DNA from: Castor canadensis
Lineage: Eukaryota; Chordata; Mammalia; Rodentia; Castoridae
Direction: 5' to 3'
Assembly: GCF_047511655.1 (NCBI RefSeq)
Contig: NC_133391.1
Location: 131,286,906-131,350,905 of the forward strand
Length of the DNA stretch: 64,000 nt
Within the stretch, counting starts at the first letter, position 1; each line of letters opens with the position of its first letter. The notes below the pieces were generated by a model. The model was given only the letters and a program-made list of their open reading frames with translations. It made no database searches and was not told the origin of the DNA. The position numbers and the translations under genes were made by a program. Positions 12,670-26,830 of this stretch are shown here, one piece after another.

Positions 12670-14000
12670 GGAAATATTAAGGACTGTTTAAATACTTCCT
12701 GGCAGTAAGTAGTACAAGGGTAAGAGTGAAAATCCAATGTTGAGAGATGGTGGAACCAAATGAGATCAGATTATGAAACAGAAACAATAGACTCGGATAA
12801 GGTGTAGGGCACCATTCCCATTTAGCAATAGGGGAAGGAGGAAGAAGTGATATAGACACAAGTCCATTTGTGCATTGGGTACCACAAAATTGAGGGAGTT
12901 CCCACATGGTAGCTTCTTTTTCTTTGAGGTAAAATCTCAAAGTAAGAGAACTGTAAGGATTGGCAGGACATAGGTTAAAAAACAGAGGCAAGTTTGAAAT
13001 TACTTCTGTAGAGAGTGAGAAGAAAGTTACCCAAATCGTAGAAATATTGCCAGAGAGCCACTGAAGACCTGCTTAGAATACATGAGTTCAGAGTGGCCTA
13101 ACTATATATTTGTATAATTTAAAAAGTTCCATCTATGCCCAAAATATTATGTGTGAGGCATAGAAGGTAGTTGGTTGGTGATCTCCAGGCTGGAAATTTT
13201 TCTGGGCAATACAATGGAAAGACCATAGAAGGAGACAATTGATGTAAGTTGGTAGACGTTGGTAGACATTGGTAGAAGTCATGGGCTATAGGATCTAAAT
13301 TACATAGAAAAGGAAATGCAGAGAGGACTAAGAAACAAGAAAATCAAGGTTAGTAAGATTTTGAGTGTAAGAGAAATATGAGGATAGCAGTCATGTTCAA
13401 ATTAGTAGGATGTTTGAAAATTTTAGAGATGAGATCATTTTAGGTGATGATGAGATCTAGGGTATGGCAACTGGAATAGGCAAATGTGATGGACATTGAA
13501 GCTATCATCAGTAATGAGAGACCTGGGGAATGGGAAGATTGTAGATGAGGGCCCAGCATTTATAGGAAATAATGAGACGTAAAGCCAATAAGATAGAGAG
13601 ATGAGGAAGGGAAGATAGTAGAGCCATGGCACAGGCCTTAAAGGAACAGAAGACGTATTCAAGGGTTGAAGAATGGTGACTGAATGTGGTGAAATGAAGG
13701 AAATGCTATCAATCTAATCTCTTGATCTTAGGACACAGCAAGCGTGAAAGAGTGAGAAGTGTTCAGAGACCTATAAGGCAGGCAACTTCCTACAGAAGTT
13801 CTGAGTTTAGTTTAGGCAAGGAAACACAGAGACATTTTGTGATGTTGAAAATTCCGGGGCATGTGTGAACAGAAAATAGAGCATCTCAAGAGCACAGTGG
13901 GAAGATTTAGAAAGGAAAGGAAAGGAAAGGTAATGGGTTAAGGCAGGAGAAGGGAAGACACAAAAGTGTGAGGAAGAGAGCCTGGGGAAGAAGAGATGAC
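12670..14000 (+). other. Purine-rich unrecognised DNA, possibly old repeat
   Basis: This stretch may be the distal part of the repeat starting at 10249 (compare GAGTTCCCACATGGTAGCTTC). It also holds three tandem GTTGGTAGAC-like decamers at about 13250-13278 and a (GGAAA)n run at 13911-13930. No gene is seen. Confidence 0.35.
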
Positions 14001-16496
14001 AAAGAAGTCATCTTGAGTAGTGTTTAATGTTGACAGGGAGGTAAATCATGATCCAATAGCAGCAGGGTTTCTGGAAAAATCAGTCCCCACAGTGACTTTA
14101 TGCATAGGAGAGACTTGGGTTTCTGTAAGAAATCAGGCGTGGCTAAGGTTGATACCTCAAAGGAACTGCTAGCTAGATGAGCCCATAAATGTTTGAGCAA
14201 TGTGAGTACCATAATTTCTCCATTCTACATGAATTGTGAGGTCAGCTAATTAATGATAACTTTTAGAGGGAAGAAGGCAATGGTACATTAATCATGAATC
14301 ATGACTTCAGAAACATTTCAATATGAAACATTTAAGACATAGAGTCAAGGAAATACAAAAGCTGCTTCAATATAATTTCATCATGTCCCTGGTTAATACA
14401 GGGAAAGACACAGGTCTCACAGAAAGATATTACATTTCTTAAATGAAAAATGAGGAAGGTGTTGAGAGATGGCCATGCAGATGGAATTAGAGGAAATGGG
14501 ATGGAAATGCAGTCTGAATTGATGTTGGTGAGAATTTCCTGACACTGAACAAGCAAACTACTTTGGGCTAATCTTTATTAGTCACAAAACTTACACAAAA
14601 ACATGGCTGTCTCCTCCTGAGAGATTCAAAAATATGGTGGATTTTAATTCCTTTGAAATGGATTTCCTGGTTGTAAACCAAAATCTAGGTCATTTATCAA
14701 ATTCTCTACCAAAGTATTCTGCCAATTTTCTCCCCAGAATTCTTGCTTGTGCCTTTACTCAGCGGGTTTACATTTGGCTTATACCTCTGACATAGTTTTG
14801 CGTCAATAGCCTTCATTTAGTTTTTCTCTAAGTCTTATTTCTTTAAATTCTAACACAAAAATTGACAGAAGAATTCCCTAAATTTTCCTTCACTGTATTT
14901 ACATGTCAGAATGAGCATGATGCCTGAGTTTTTTGTATGCTCTAAGAGGCAAAACCAAACCCCTAGTTGCGGTAATTTACTTAAATGTCAGATTCTCCTG
15001 AGGAAACTGGGTTGTCTTTATAACTTGATACAAATAACTACTCTGATTTTCAATAGCTTTTTATGAAATTAGCATGTAGAACCTAAATTGGTGCAGCTGA
15101 ATTAAGCAAATATCAAAGCTTAACATTCTTAATCGCAAACCCTCAATTTAGCCAACCATTTATTATAATCAAAAAGCAATCAATATGTTGATTGTGGTGA
15201 CATGCAAAATGGAGATAGAATTATTAGTAATTACCCCATATTTGTGGTTCAATGTGATGGAGAAATAACTGGAAAGAAATTTTAAAGCACACTACAGTCA
15301 AAGGATTACTTGCTCTGTTTTGGAGCAGCATGCTATATTGATTGTAGTCTTTAAATAAATTGAATAACATAGGTTGCTGTCAAACATATGAATAATTCAT
15401 GAAGCACAGTTTGAGAACACTAAAGCAGCCCCTGTTTATGAATATTCAGATGTGTTAATAGACAAATGACTGACCAACATTAACCAATTCTTGCATGAAG
15501 AAAAAGTCTCAGCAACAAAATGGAAATCGATGAGGCAAACTCACTCACTTAAGTCAGTCTGGGAGCTGGAAAAGAAGCCAGAGGCCCATGTCCAAGAGGC
15601 ATTAGGTCAGGGAGGGAAGTGCTGGAGTCCTTCATGGATTGGGAACACTTGGTGATTCCAAAGTCTTTTTCTGCAGTCTCCAGGGACCTTGGAGTTTCTA
15701 GGATCTCTTTACTGGTGGCCCCTTGGTTCCCTTCCTATGGAACTTTATAACAACATACCCTTCATATACTTTTTCAGTTTTATTTAGGAAAGAATGATAG
15801 GAAATTTGAGTATTCTGTGTCTGAAAAATTCTAAATGGTCTTTTCTCTAAATAAGTCTGAACGGTGGCTTGTAAGCTGTATGTTTAATATTTATGAGGCC
15901 TCATTTGGAACAAAATTCTTATTTCCTGAAAAATCAGGATATCATTGAGTCTTGGGATGATATATTTTAGTAAAAGATAAAATACAGAATCAGTCTGAGG
16001 CCAGAAGACAAAGCAGAGAGTCTCAAAAGGAGGCAGTGATTTGTGACCAAAGTGACAAATCAACTCCTTTTCCTGGAACTCAGAGAGTTGCTAGGACATA
16101 GGACCTTCAAACATAGGACAGTCAGACAAATTGGGGTGATTTAGTCACCCTATAAATGATCCCAGTTTGAGCAGAGGAATCTCCTGGGAGGTGGGACTTT
16201 CAATGTAAAAACCAGGCAAACATAGAAGGGCTGGTCACCCTATTCAAACCACAGAATGAGATGAACAAATTTGGGGAATCTGCTTGTGCTTGTCAAGTCT
16301 CTAAAAGACTAATATACACAATACAGAAAATGCATCCATTAGTTCACAGCAGAGTGTGCATTTTTCTGTGAGCAGAATTCAAACCCACCACCAAGGGTGA
16401 CTTGTACAGTTTCCATAAGGCTGAATTTGTAAATAGAAGCTTCTGAGTGTGTGTGGTATCAGAGCAAAGGGAGGAAAAATCTGTAGTACTAATCCT

Positions 16497-16675
16497 CCAA
16501 CATCAATGAACAACAGAATCATCTCAGGAACTTTTTAATAATATGGATCCCTGGGCTCCACTCTTGGAGATTTTCACTTAATAGGGGCTGGGATAGATCT
16601 TGGTGACTCTACTTTTACAAGCCCTGCTTCCAGATGTCACTAGTCAAATTTAGGTTTGGAAAAATACTTCACTCA
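16497..16675 (-). mobile_element. MER5-like hAT-type DNA transposon relic
   Basis: ACAGAATCATCTCAGGAACT, then CCTGGGCTCCACTC and a TTACAAGCCCTGCTTCCAGA-type segment, follow the order of the MER5 consensus. It is short, non-coding and ancient. Confidence 0.55.
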
Positions 16676-16834
16676 GGTCAAGATGGAGTCTGATGAATCA
16701 TTCCTACTGGGCTACCTCCAAGGGTGACCACAATTGTCGTGTGCCACATGTTACACTGAGCCTACTGGCTCCCAAGTCCTGGAATCAGGACACCCTTGGG
16801 ACTCTCCTGACTCTGACACCTCATGCTAAAAACT

Positions 16835-17005
16835 TAAGCAGGCCACTTACACTCAGTTTTTTCATTTGCTGAAATGAACCTCATCTATTGTCATAGAACC
16901 TTTTATAGAATTGTTATGGAATTAAGTGATATTATGCTTGTGGCATGTATAAAAGCCTGAAAGCCATAGAACTCAATGAATATAAACTGAAATTATAATC
17001 TAATG
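16835..17005 (-). repeat. MIR relic, antisense
   Basis: CTCAGTTTTTTCATTTGCTG, ATAGAATTGTTATGGAATTA and an AACTCAATGAATATAAA end match a reversed MIR. Confidence 0.6.
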
Positions 17006-17589
17006 TCTCTTCCCGAATGGTGAGGAATTTTACACTTAATTCTTCTTTTTGCTAAATTCTCTGAAGACCATCTTTTTCTAATAATTAGTGCAGTCTTCAG
17101 GAAGAGTACTTCACACTGTTAGGTTTCAAGTTAATACATTTGACTACATTAAGGTTTGTTTATGTCACATTTCCAATCTATTGGTATAGTCACCTTTCTA
17201 AATGTGGGACCAAAGTCACCCTAGTTCAGCCTGGTTGCTGTCAGACCTTTATCCATCTGCATCTAGCCAATCCATTTGGTTGTATTGATGAATAGCCTGA
17301 AGCCATTTCATTCTGGCAAGGTGATCGTGAGTTGGGTGGTTGAGTAAAGCAAGTCCTGGAATACACAGCATGGGTGAGAATGCCCTCTTTTTCTGTGTTC
17401 ATTAATTCTCTTCCCCTCTGCTGCTCAAATGGGTAAGGAATTTCATTCATTTGTGTTGGTTTCAGCAAGATTTCATTTCCTCATTTTCTAGTTCTTGGAA
17501 GGTTGCACTCTAAATACAGTTACCACATGGAAGGCTTCCCTATATTGGATATGCTAGTGGCTACAATTAACTGGCTATTTCAAATTATT

Positions 17590-17995
17590 ATTCTTTTACC
17601 CATAGCCACATAACTAAATGTTTCTCAGTCTTCCTTGCAGTTAGATATGGTCATATGAGTAATTTCCAGCCAATGGAGTCAGGCAGAAGTATTGTGAGTT
17701 ATTTCTAGGGCTTCTAAGAAAACCTCCCATATGGTCTTCTGATTCTTCCTTCCCTTACCTGCTAACCTAATGGAATAGATTCAATAGATCTTGTAGACTG
17801 GATGAGCCTTGGTTCCTGGGTCACTGCTCCAAGAAGGGCTGCCCAAGACATCTACTTAACCAGGAACAGCTGCACTGCATCCTTGCATTTATGAAAAACC
17901 AACCAACCTCTTCTTTTAGTTAGCCCTCAAGATGTAGGGTTTTTCCATTTCACCAATTTGCCTACCTAACTTTCTGAGTATAAAGAAGTGACTGA
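17590..17995 (+). repeat. Unclassified ancient repeat (possible LTR/DNA element)
   Basis: CTTCCTTGCAGTTAGATATG, GGTCATATGAGTAATTTCCA and GCCAATGGAGTCAGGCAGAA resemble a known mammalian interspersed repeat, but I cannot name it securely. Confidence 0.4.
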
Positions 17996-18244
17996 AGGTA
18001 TCCAGAACAAATATATGGCTAGTAGTATTTTTGGCCTCACTTTTAAAAAATGCAATGTGTTATTTTGAAAAATAAAGTTATGCAAGTCTTTATATATTCA
18101 TTCCAGAAAAATTAGAAAGAAGGAAGAAAGTAAAAATAAGCCAAAATTATACCATGTGTTCTTCTGAACTATATACATATAGATACAGTTTCCATAAAAA
18201 TAAGCTAGTCTTTGTTTTCTATTTTATGACTTTTTCCATTATTT

Positions 18245-18970
18245 AATGTTTGATGTAAACATTTTTATTAGTATCATCATTTTTGTAAATTGGTTTCATT
18301 GTGACATTTTCATACATCTATATAATGTACTTTGATCATATTCACCTCCACTACCCTCTCTTGGGCTTCGTCTCCCTCCTACTGGTCCCCTTTTCTTTAC
18401 AAAATAGTCTTCCTACTATGTCTTTTTTTTTTTTAATCTAGATTCTGCATAAAAGAGACAACCGGTGATATTTGTAATTCTAAGTCTTGCTTATTTCACT
18501 TAACATGATGAGCTCCAGTTCCTGCAAGCAACATGATTTCCTCTTTATGCTAAATAATATTCCATCCATATAGATACCACATTTTCTTTATTCATTCATC
18601 AGTTAATGGTCACCAAGGCTGATTCCATAACCTAGCTATTGTGAACAGTGCTGCAGTAAGCATGGCTATGGAGTTATCTCTATTGTCTTACGTTCCTTCA
18701 GATATATGCCTGGGTATGCTATAACAGGATCATATGACAGTAATATTATCAGTTTTTTAAGAAAAAGCCATACTGATTTCTGTAGTGGATGCATTAAGTT
18801 ACATTGACACCAATAGTGCATTAAGGTATTTTTTCCCCTTCAGCCCCACCATTTGTTTTGCTTGTTTTCTCAATGATAGCCATTCTGACTTGGGTGAGAA
18901 TGTAGCTTTGATTTGCATTTCCCTGATGGCTAAAAATGTTGACCAGTTTTTCACTACATGGTCATTTTAA
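18245..18970 (-). mobile_element. L1 3' end and distal ORF2 fragment
   Basis: It starts with the TATATAATGTACTTTGATCA 3'-UTR text shared with 2059-2532 and 30925-31370. It runs into antisense ORF2 sequence, with TTGATTTGCATTTCCCTGAT as a landmark. It is 5'-truncated and broken. Confidence 0.8.
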
Positions 18971-20281
18971 ATGACTGTACCATCAGCTAATGACCTGTTA
19001 CTGAACATTAAGATTTTTCTCATAAAACAAATTCTGCTATGAATATCCCTGAATATTAATCTTTGCTCCCATCCTTATTTTCTTAGGATAAATTCATTGC
19101 AGTAGAATTGCTAATTTGACATTTTATTCTTATTACTACACTAGTGCAGGATTGCCAGGTCTCATTAGTCTTGGCCAAATCCACAGTCTTGTTTTCATTT
19201 CATCGATTGTAAGTGGGACTGAGGGAAAGCTTGCAGATTTTTATCATTATATCATGGGCAATCAAAGAAGTTAGGTCTCATCACTTAGAATTACAATCTC
19301 TCACAATAAAATGTTTATTGGGAAAGTTTATTATAGTTGAAGCAATTTGGACAGTGAGATGCAAGCGTATCTTGAGTAGACAGGCCCATTGTTATTCTTT
19401 CACACTTTCCTGTGTCTGAGGTCTGCCGGACAGGATGTAGTTACATATTGTGATACAGATTAACCTAAGTACTACATTTAACACTCTGTAGAAATCATTC
19501 TAATAAAGAGGCTTTTTATTTTCACGTTTTCAGGAGTGATTATTTGGCTAAAACAACTTCCTTGAAATTTGATGATGTCAAATAATTGTCACCAGAGTTA
19601 GATGATAATATAAGGGATAAGATATTTTATTTATTTTAGAATAAACTTATAGAATTCTTTATGTACTTCCAAGGCATGTCTTTGAAGGTTTTAACACCTT
19701 GGTTTACTGGTGGATTTCATAAGTTATTTATCTAAGGGCACACAAGGCAGTAGTACACATTATTTTTTAATTTCAGGAACAATTCCCTGTTATCCTAGTA
19801 GTGCCTCTATGGTCTCACTGACATCTTGAAACTACATAGGCCACATTTGGCTGCAAACTCTTATCTGCCATTGCAGTATATGTTGTATTGAGTGTGATTA
19901 GCCCAACCCAATCCATGGATGACTGTGTGTGGCATTGTCAAATGCTACTCTTTGGAAGAAGAGTGACCTTGCGATTAATACTCTCCAACAGCTGGCTTCA
20001 AAGATGAAGTACAGTGAAAATTGTTGAAGGCACAGATAACACAAGTGTGTGCTCAATTGCTGGCACGTACAGGAGATGTTTTTAGAAATATAGTGGTTTA
20101 GTGCTTCCTTAAACATTTTTAAAAATCAGGATCACACACATGTATTTTCAAAATATTTCAGTTGATAGCAGTTGATTTTGGTTTAAGCCATTTGGATGGC
20201 TAGAGTTCAAAGACAGTTGATTTAAGTGTTTCTTTGGGCAAAATTTCATAAGGTGTCCTTGTTATCAAAGAGGTAGTAAAA

Positions 20282-20374
20282 GCACTGGTGGAGTTAACTC
20301 AAGTGGTAGAATGTCTGCTTAGCAAGCATGAGGCCCTAAGTTCAAACCCCAGTAATGCCAGAAAAAAAAAAAAA
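20282..20374 (+). mobile_element. ID-like SINE with target-site duplication
   Basis: A tRNA-like body (CAAGTGGTAGAATGTCTGC, then GTTCAAACCCC) ends in an A run. It is flanked by AGGTAGTAAAA (20271-20281) and AGGTAGCAAAA (20375-20385). Confidence 0.9.
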
Positions 20375-23099
20375 AGGTAGCAAAAAATGATGGGAACATT
20401 TTTTTCAATGAAGCTGCACACTCTGTGCATCAGTGTCCCCTTCTAGTTGTTCAAATACCAGAGTGTGAGATGATGATTGTGCCTCATCTATGTCTTCTCT
20501 TGGTGGTATTTTAGTGTTATGCTTCATAGAAAGATATATTATTTAGTTATTTAAAACAGCAACTTAGTTTCTAACAACCAAAAGCCAAATAAATTTATCT
20601 ACAGATCTTTAGAGTGTGGAGTATTGAAATGAAGTAAATATGCATGTAGAAACTGTAGTTTTTATTTTGGACTTTGCCCAACATAAAAAAATGTAATTAT
20701 TACAATGTTGAATTATTTCTTGGATCTTGACAATAGGAACAAGTAGCCTCTCCTCTGCAATTGGTAGTCACATTCATGTCACTTTACTATTGCTTGAAGC
20801 AATAGTAGCCCCTTGTCCTCCAATGGCTTACGTCTCAGGCAGAGAACGTGAAAATAAGGGTTGGGACAACTGGAACATGTAATGTTTGACAAGGCTTCCC
20901 AGGTGATCCTGCTCCTCACTCTTTCTACCAGCTGAGAACTTGGTGGGTCCACTTCCAAGAGGAGACTTTGCCCCTACAGATTGGCCAGATGAAATCAAGT
21001 TGGAGGTCACCCTACACTGAATAGCCACAGTTTTGCTGTTCTGCTATAAAGTGCGTATAATCCATTATTTTAGCCAATGCTGGCTTCTTAGTCTTTCAAA
21101 GCAGAGGATTTCATTTGCATTAATGTATTAGTTATATAATCTGTGAGGAACTATTTCTTTTATTGTGTCAAGGTGTTAACTTAGAGACTTTTTGAGAAAG
21201 GGCATGTCGAGTGAAAGGTCCTTTGACTTAGGCCTCTCTTTGCTCCATTCCCCATCACTGAATGGCAGAAGAGTGGCGCTGAACATGATAGCTGTCAGCA
21301 GTGAGGGCACAGCTTCTAGAGATGAGGGCTTTTAAGGCACTTCTGGACTTGTGAGTCTCATTTAGCTTATCACCGATTCCTTTCTATGAGTCAAGGTGTC
21401 TGTCTGTCTGCCTGTTACATTTATCAACACTTTGAATGCTTTCTCCTTCATACACATACACATATATGTACACAACTCAAATAGTGATAGATCCACCTTG
21501 CCATTTTCATGTCCTCATTCATTCATTGGTCTATTGATTCTTTGATTGGTTCACTGATATTTTAATTCAGCAAATAATTCACTCATTCATTCCTTTGTAG
21601 ATCAGCATTGAAAATTTTTAATCAACAGTGCCTTAATCCTAACACAAAATGCTTTGGACATCCACTGTATTCTCTCTCTTCACCATTTGTTTTTATTTGT
21701 CCTTTCAATTTAGACCTCTGTTAGAGCTGGTTCCCTCCTCTTGCGCTTCTTTCCTCCTGACCTCCCTTCTACTTTGATGCCTCAATGAACTGTGCTTGAA
21801 GTGACTGCTCTCAAGTTTAGAAGGTCAGGGCTAGTTGCATGGAAAGACTTCAGTGAGTTGGTGACAGGTGTAAGGTGGCATCAGGGAAGAAAAGAGAAGA
21901 TCAGCTGCAAAAAATACTACAAATACTTAAATTCTTAACACAGGGAGTTTCACTAATTTCTTTTCCCTCTTCTATAATAGCTGTGTGGTACCACCTGTGA
22001 GGCTACTCCAGGGACAGTACATGGGGAGGGAATGTTCTAGAATCCAATGACTCCAGTATGCCTGATACTGTACTCACGCTGGATGAAAAAATAATCAAGG
22101 ATTGCACACCCTCCTGGCAATTGTTAGTCCTCTTTTGTCTAATCTGGAGATTGACTTCTTTATTTACCTTCTACTCCAGCTCAGCTACAGACTACCTCAT
22201 GGAGGTTGTTAAGTGTACCGACTCTGTTCCCGAATTCTGTTTTCTTTCATGCAACCCATTTGTTGCATCTGGGCTTTTGTGAGCCTGTTCCCAACAACCT
22301 GGCCATTGTCTCCATTTCCTCTTAGAAAAGGAGCCCCCTTTGCCTTGCCAGTCCAGCTTCCAGGGACCAGATCCACAAATATCCCCATTGCTAACAGACT
22401 CCTGGCTCAGAGCCCTGGATTTCTAAGGGTGATCCATTTTCAATTTGCCATTCCCGAGCATCACAAAATTTGCTGGAACCCTCTTTCCCTACTCCATTGC
22501 CTACTCAGACCGTTTGCAGTCACACTGCCCTGCACTGTGTACAAAACCAGAATTAACCACAGCTGCAGCTGCCTGGTTCCTTCTCCCTCCCTTGTGCTTT
22601 ATCCCTGGAGACAGAGACCGTTCCAAGTCCTAGTGCCTCCCCTCACCCCCTCTTCCATCCATCTGTAAGTATTGCTAGGCCTGGCTGAGTCCCATAGAGT
22701 GACACAGGCAACAGTCATGCGTGAATTAAAAGTTCGGGTATTTGCCACAAAAAGAAGAGCCAAAGCTTGAATGAGTAGGGAAATTTCAGGGCCCCATGGA
22801 AATCCTCTCCAAGTGAAATGTTTCAAATCAACAAGACAAAATTCTGTTTAGTGTCACTATGTCCCCATTTTGCATTCTGGGACATGCCTATAAAAATGTC
22901 CTTCCAGGATATGCTATGCAGCTTCCTTTTATGCCAAACTCTCTCATAATGTGATTATTTTGTATTATTTTATCTAAATCATCTTGGTGTGTCTTCAGAG
23001 GACCTACTTAATTGCAAGATATCATATTGGAAAGAGTACAGGGCTGTGTCCTGGTCCAGTCTCCTTGGGATGTACTAGTTATTTTTACTGTACAAAGTA

Positions 23100-23225
23100 C
23101 TACCTTTATGAGGCTCAGTTTTTCCATCTGTGAAACAGAAACAGAATTTCTCTGCTTGTCTTACAAGATTATAAAGATCAAAAGATAAAGCCCTTCCTAC
23201 AAATGTCAGATACGACTGTGAGAAT
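23100..23225 (-). repeat. MIR relic, antisense
   Basis: GAGGCTCAGTTTTTCCATCT and GTGAAACAGAAACAG match the reversed MIR 'cctcatctgtaaaat' part. An AT-rich (TA)n-like stretch follows at 23247-23312. Confidence 0.55.
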
Positions 23226-24124
23226 GCAATAGTGTTAAAAGACTATAAATATATATATATTTAAATATGATACATCATATATGTTAATATGATCAACAAT
23301 TTCATATATATTTAAAGCTGCTTCCTTTGATATTGCTATCAATGGCATTTATTTTAGATTATTTGTAGATCTTGCTGAAAAATCATGTTCATGTTATCAT
23401 TTTATTGCAAATTGCTTTGTGAAATAGGTTGAAAAGCATTATTGTTTTCATTTTATGTGAGTTTAAGAAAAGATGGGTATGAGAAAACAGAAAAAATAAA
23501 CATGGGGTTTTACCCACAACATTGCTGGTAAGCAAGAGAACAAGAACTAGAAGCCAGTTCTCCGGCTTCCTTTTGTCCTCCTCACTTGGGCCTCTGTCTG
23601 ACCAGTGTAATACCCTGCTCTCCCTTTGTCTAGTCTCCTCTGTGCCAGGGGAAAACTGACTCCAGGTCTCAGTGTCAGGCAAAAGAGCGAGGAGCTGACA
23701 CTAGTGGATGGCTGGAGGGCTGGGCTCAGCTGAGCAGTGAGCCAAAGCTGAATTGCAGAGAGGGAGCAAAGTTCAAGGATCTAGCCAAAGATCAATTACC
23801 AAATGAATAAAAAAAATCCGAGTTGGTAAATATGACAAGCAAAAGCTGTATGTGCAGCTCAGGATCAAACCAACTATGGTTAGACAGCTGGAATAGAAGG
23901 AGTCAGGCTTAGGCACTGGGTGGTCCAGAGGGAATAGGTCTGTCCCCCCTCCTTTGAAGGCTCAGACCTAACTCTGAGGATGTAGCTTTATTGGACTCAA
24001 AGGCCACTCATTTAGTCAGTCTGCATGCATGTGTCAACACAGATTTACTGACACGTGTTAGGACCTAGAAATACAATTGTGACTAAATACACGATGCTTC
24101 TTGCTCTCCTGAAACACACGGACA

Positions 24125-24332
24125 AGTTCAATGTCTCCCTCTAGGCACCGCGGACATTTGTCATCAGGGACTTCCTAGGTATCGGAGGGTGTTCAGGACA
24201 TCTGGACTCTCTATACACTAGAGTCGAGTTCTACCTCTCCAATTGTGACATCCAAAAATGTCTCTAGACATTGCCAAATGTCCCTGGTGGAGAAGAAGGG
24301 GCAGATCACCCAGGGTTGAGAACCACTGGTCT
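24125..24332 (-). mobile_element. MER20-like hAT-type DNA transposon
   Basis: AAAAATGTCTCTAGACATTG, CCAAATGTCCCTGG and the end GGGTTGAGAACCACTG are typical of MER20. A second copy lies at 32988-33213. Non-autonomous and non-coding. Confidence 0.75.
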
Positions 24333-24836
24333 AATATTAAAAATGATTAACAGTTAAAAGCACTTGTTAAATGCCAGGCCCAGCATTTGTCACAAACAAT
24401 CAGCCTAAAGGTAGACAACAGAAATGTTTTAGGAGGCTTCAAACAATTCATCAGACTCACCACAGCTCTCCATTTCCTCCATACCCCGCAAGTGCCAATT
24501 CCAAGGGCACGTGGACCATTTGCAGTCAAGGACTCTAGTTTGCCTGTGTGCTTCTGCTCATCTGGAAACATGTAGAGTCCTACTCTTGGCATGTTTTTCC
24601 CCCAAACCTCTTCGTGCCTATTGTACTTGCTATAATTGTACAATTTAATTAAGGAACATATAAACTAATTAAATGTAATTCTAAGAATTGTTCCTATCCT
24701 AAGAGAATTAAGTGCAACTCTTTGGGAAAATATGGTATATAACTTTCTGATAAATTAAGTACAAATAAGAACAGTTGTAAAAAGCCAGAGAGAAAAAATT
24801 TAAAACTGTAGAAGATATAAGTTCTCAGTACACTTT

Positions 24837-25050
24837 TTTTTGGCATTATTGGGATTTGAACTCGGTCTCACACTTGCTAGGCAGGTGCTCTTACCACTTG
24901 AGCCACCCCACCAGCACTTTTTGGAGACGGGTATTTTCAAGATAGGGTCTCGCCAGCTATTTGCTGGGCTGACTGCAAATGTGATCCTCCTAATCTCTAT
25001 CTCCTGAGTAGCTAGGATTACAGACGTGAGCCACTGGTACCCTACACTTG
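24837..25050 (-). mobile_element. Composite SINE (B1-like plus ID-like)
   Basis: The plus strand shows a T run, an antisense ID-like part (TTGCTAGGCAGGTGCTCTTA), then an antisense B1-like part (CTCCTGAGTAGCTAGGATTA). It is flanked by GTACACTTT at 24828-24836 and 25051-25059. Confidence 0.88.
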
Positions 25051-25660
25051 GTACACTTTAAAGAATTCCCAAAATGGAAGTTGTTGCCAATGCATTATGG
25101 ATCTGGATTAGATAATAAAAAAGATGTAAATTAGCAGATCATTCTCTAAATAAAGATCTATGCCCTGTGTTAAGATGTATATGAAGGAATAATTTGCATG
25201 TTTTAAGAGAAAACGTTTAATTCAAATGTGGTATTCAATGATTCTTTACTTTTAGTTTACCACCCAGTTATCCCACATGCTTCAGACGAGTATGATTCTC
25301 ACATGTTACCCCCCGTTTTTGAGATGCGAAATTGAAATAGAGGGAACTTGCTGGCACTTACTGGAGAAGGTTAGTCTTTAAGCTATTTGAACAATTTATA
25401 TCAACAGCATGAATGACAACATTTAAAAAGGAGAATTGAAGGAACCCTTACATGTCCTGTTTTCTCAGTTTGCCTGTAAGGTAGATGTTATGTCTTTTGA
25501 AACCATGCAGAATAGAGAGCAGGCTTTTGTTGTATTTAAGGAACTGGGCTCATCTATGAATGCCTGAAGATACTTAAAAGGGTTTCCATTTTACAGTAAA
25601 CCAACCAAATCCATTATGCAAAAACAGATTCTGATATAACATCAAAAACGTATGGTGTTG

Positions 25661-25743
25661 AGCTAGCAGAGTGGCTCAGGTGGTAGAGAGCCTAGCTAGC
25701 AAACATGAGACCCTGAGTTCAAACTCCAGTACTGAAAAAAAAA
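25661..25743 (+). mobile_element. ID-like SINE
   Basis: GTGGCTCAGGTGGTAGAGAG, then CCCTGAGTTCAAACTCCAG and an A run. A tRNA-like A and B box are visible; it is a SINE and not a tRNA gene. Confidence 0.88.
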
Positions 25744-26319
25744 TCACATGTAACACTGTTCTGACAAAGAAAAAAAAAAAGTTCAAACTGTAACAAGTAC
25801 AAATGACAAGCCTGGTCAGAGAACCCCAAATACAGTTTATATCCAAGGAAATTCAACACCAAATCCTCAGGTTCATGATTACACTCCAGGAACTAATGAG
25901 GTGATGTTTTCCATTGCTGTTTAATCAGTTCCCTGGTTTCAAGGAAGTACAAATGGTAGCTGGGAAGCATGGTATTGATTTTTTGAATTTGAAAATGACA
26001 AGCAGGCTGAAGTTCCTGAAGGATTTAAGATCACAGAATTTGTCCTATTCCATGAATATCATCTATGTTAAGAAATAATATTTCAAGAAATAACATTTGG
26101 ATAGTTATCTTTAAAGGACTTGTCATTATTTATTGTGTTTGTTTGGGTAATATTTGGTTATGTTGTTCTAAATGTTGGGAGTGTGGAGGAAGTGAAAACA
26201 GAGGTAACTTATCTAGGTAACATCTAGGACATAGTTTGAAATGAAGTCTGGCTGTCCCTGGCCATAGTTCAAATTTTGACCAAGATATGAGCACAAACAC
26301 TTCCCACCCTCTGCAATGA

Positions 26320-26830
26320 TGCTCTAGTTTACATTAAGATTAAGGATTTCTGTTCAATCAAAGACATCATGGGCAAAATTGCTAGTGGGTGAATAGAGAG
26401 ATATTTGAAGTATTTAAGACCAATAAGGGTTCCATATCTGGAATATATAAGGAATCCTAAAACCAAAAGACAAAAAGTTATTCAAATATAAAAATGGGAA
26501 TGTGTATGAGGCAATTGACAGAAAAACAACCAAAGTTAAATAAGTGTTGAAGAAATGACCAATAATTTTAGTAATCAGAGACACAATTAAGAGATACCAT
26601 TCTATGCTCTTAGGCAGGCCTAAAGTAGTGGAATGATGCTCTGAATAGGCAAGGATTCTCATCAGTACAGTTAGCAAGAATACAAATGGGAGCAGTCACT
26701 CCAGGGCCAGTCTGTCCTAGCCCTACAACCCAACAATTTCTCTTCTAAGTGTACAACCCCAAGAAAACTTTATATAATTTTATAAGAGGATATACATGTA
26801 TGTCCCCTAACCAAAATGTAGATTAAGTCA
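26320..26830 (+). mobile_element. Old L1 ORF2 3' fragment
   Basis: TTTCTGTTCAATCAAAGACA, TATCTGGAATATATAAGGAA and CCCAACAATTTCTCTTCTAA are sense landmarks of the ORF2 C-terminal region. Strongly diverged and broken. Confidence 0.65.

Noticed and set aside
22213-22668. 151-codon frame
   Set aside because: No recognised domain, no splice context or promoter, composition like the flank; likely chance.
25661-25743. Possible tRNA gene (A and B box visible)
   Set aside because: Part of a dispersed ID-like SINE with an A tail; the same unit recurs many times in the window and does not fold as a full tRNA by eye.
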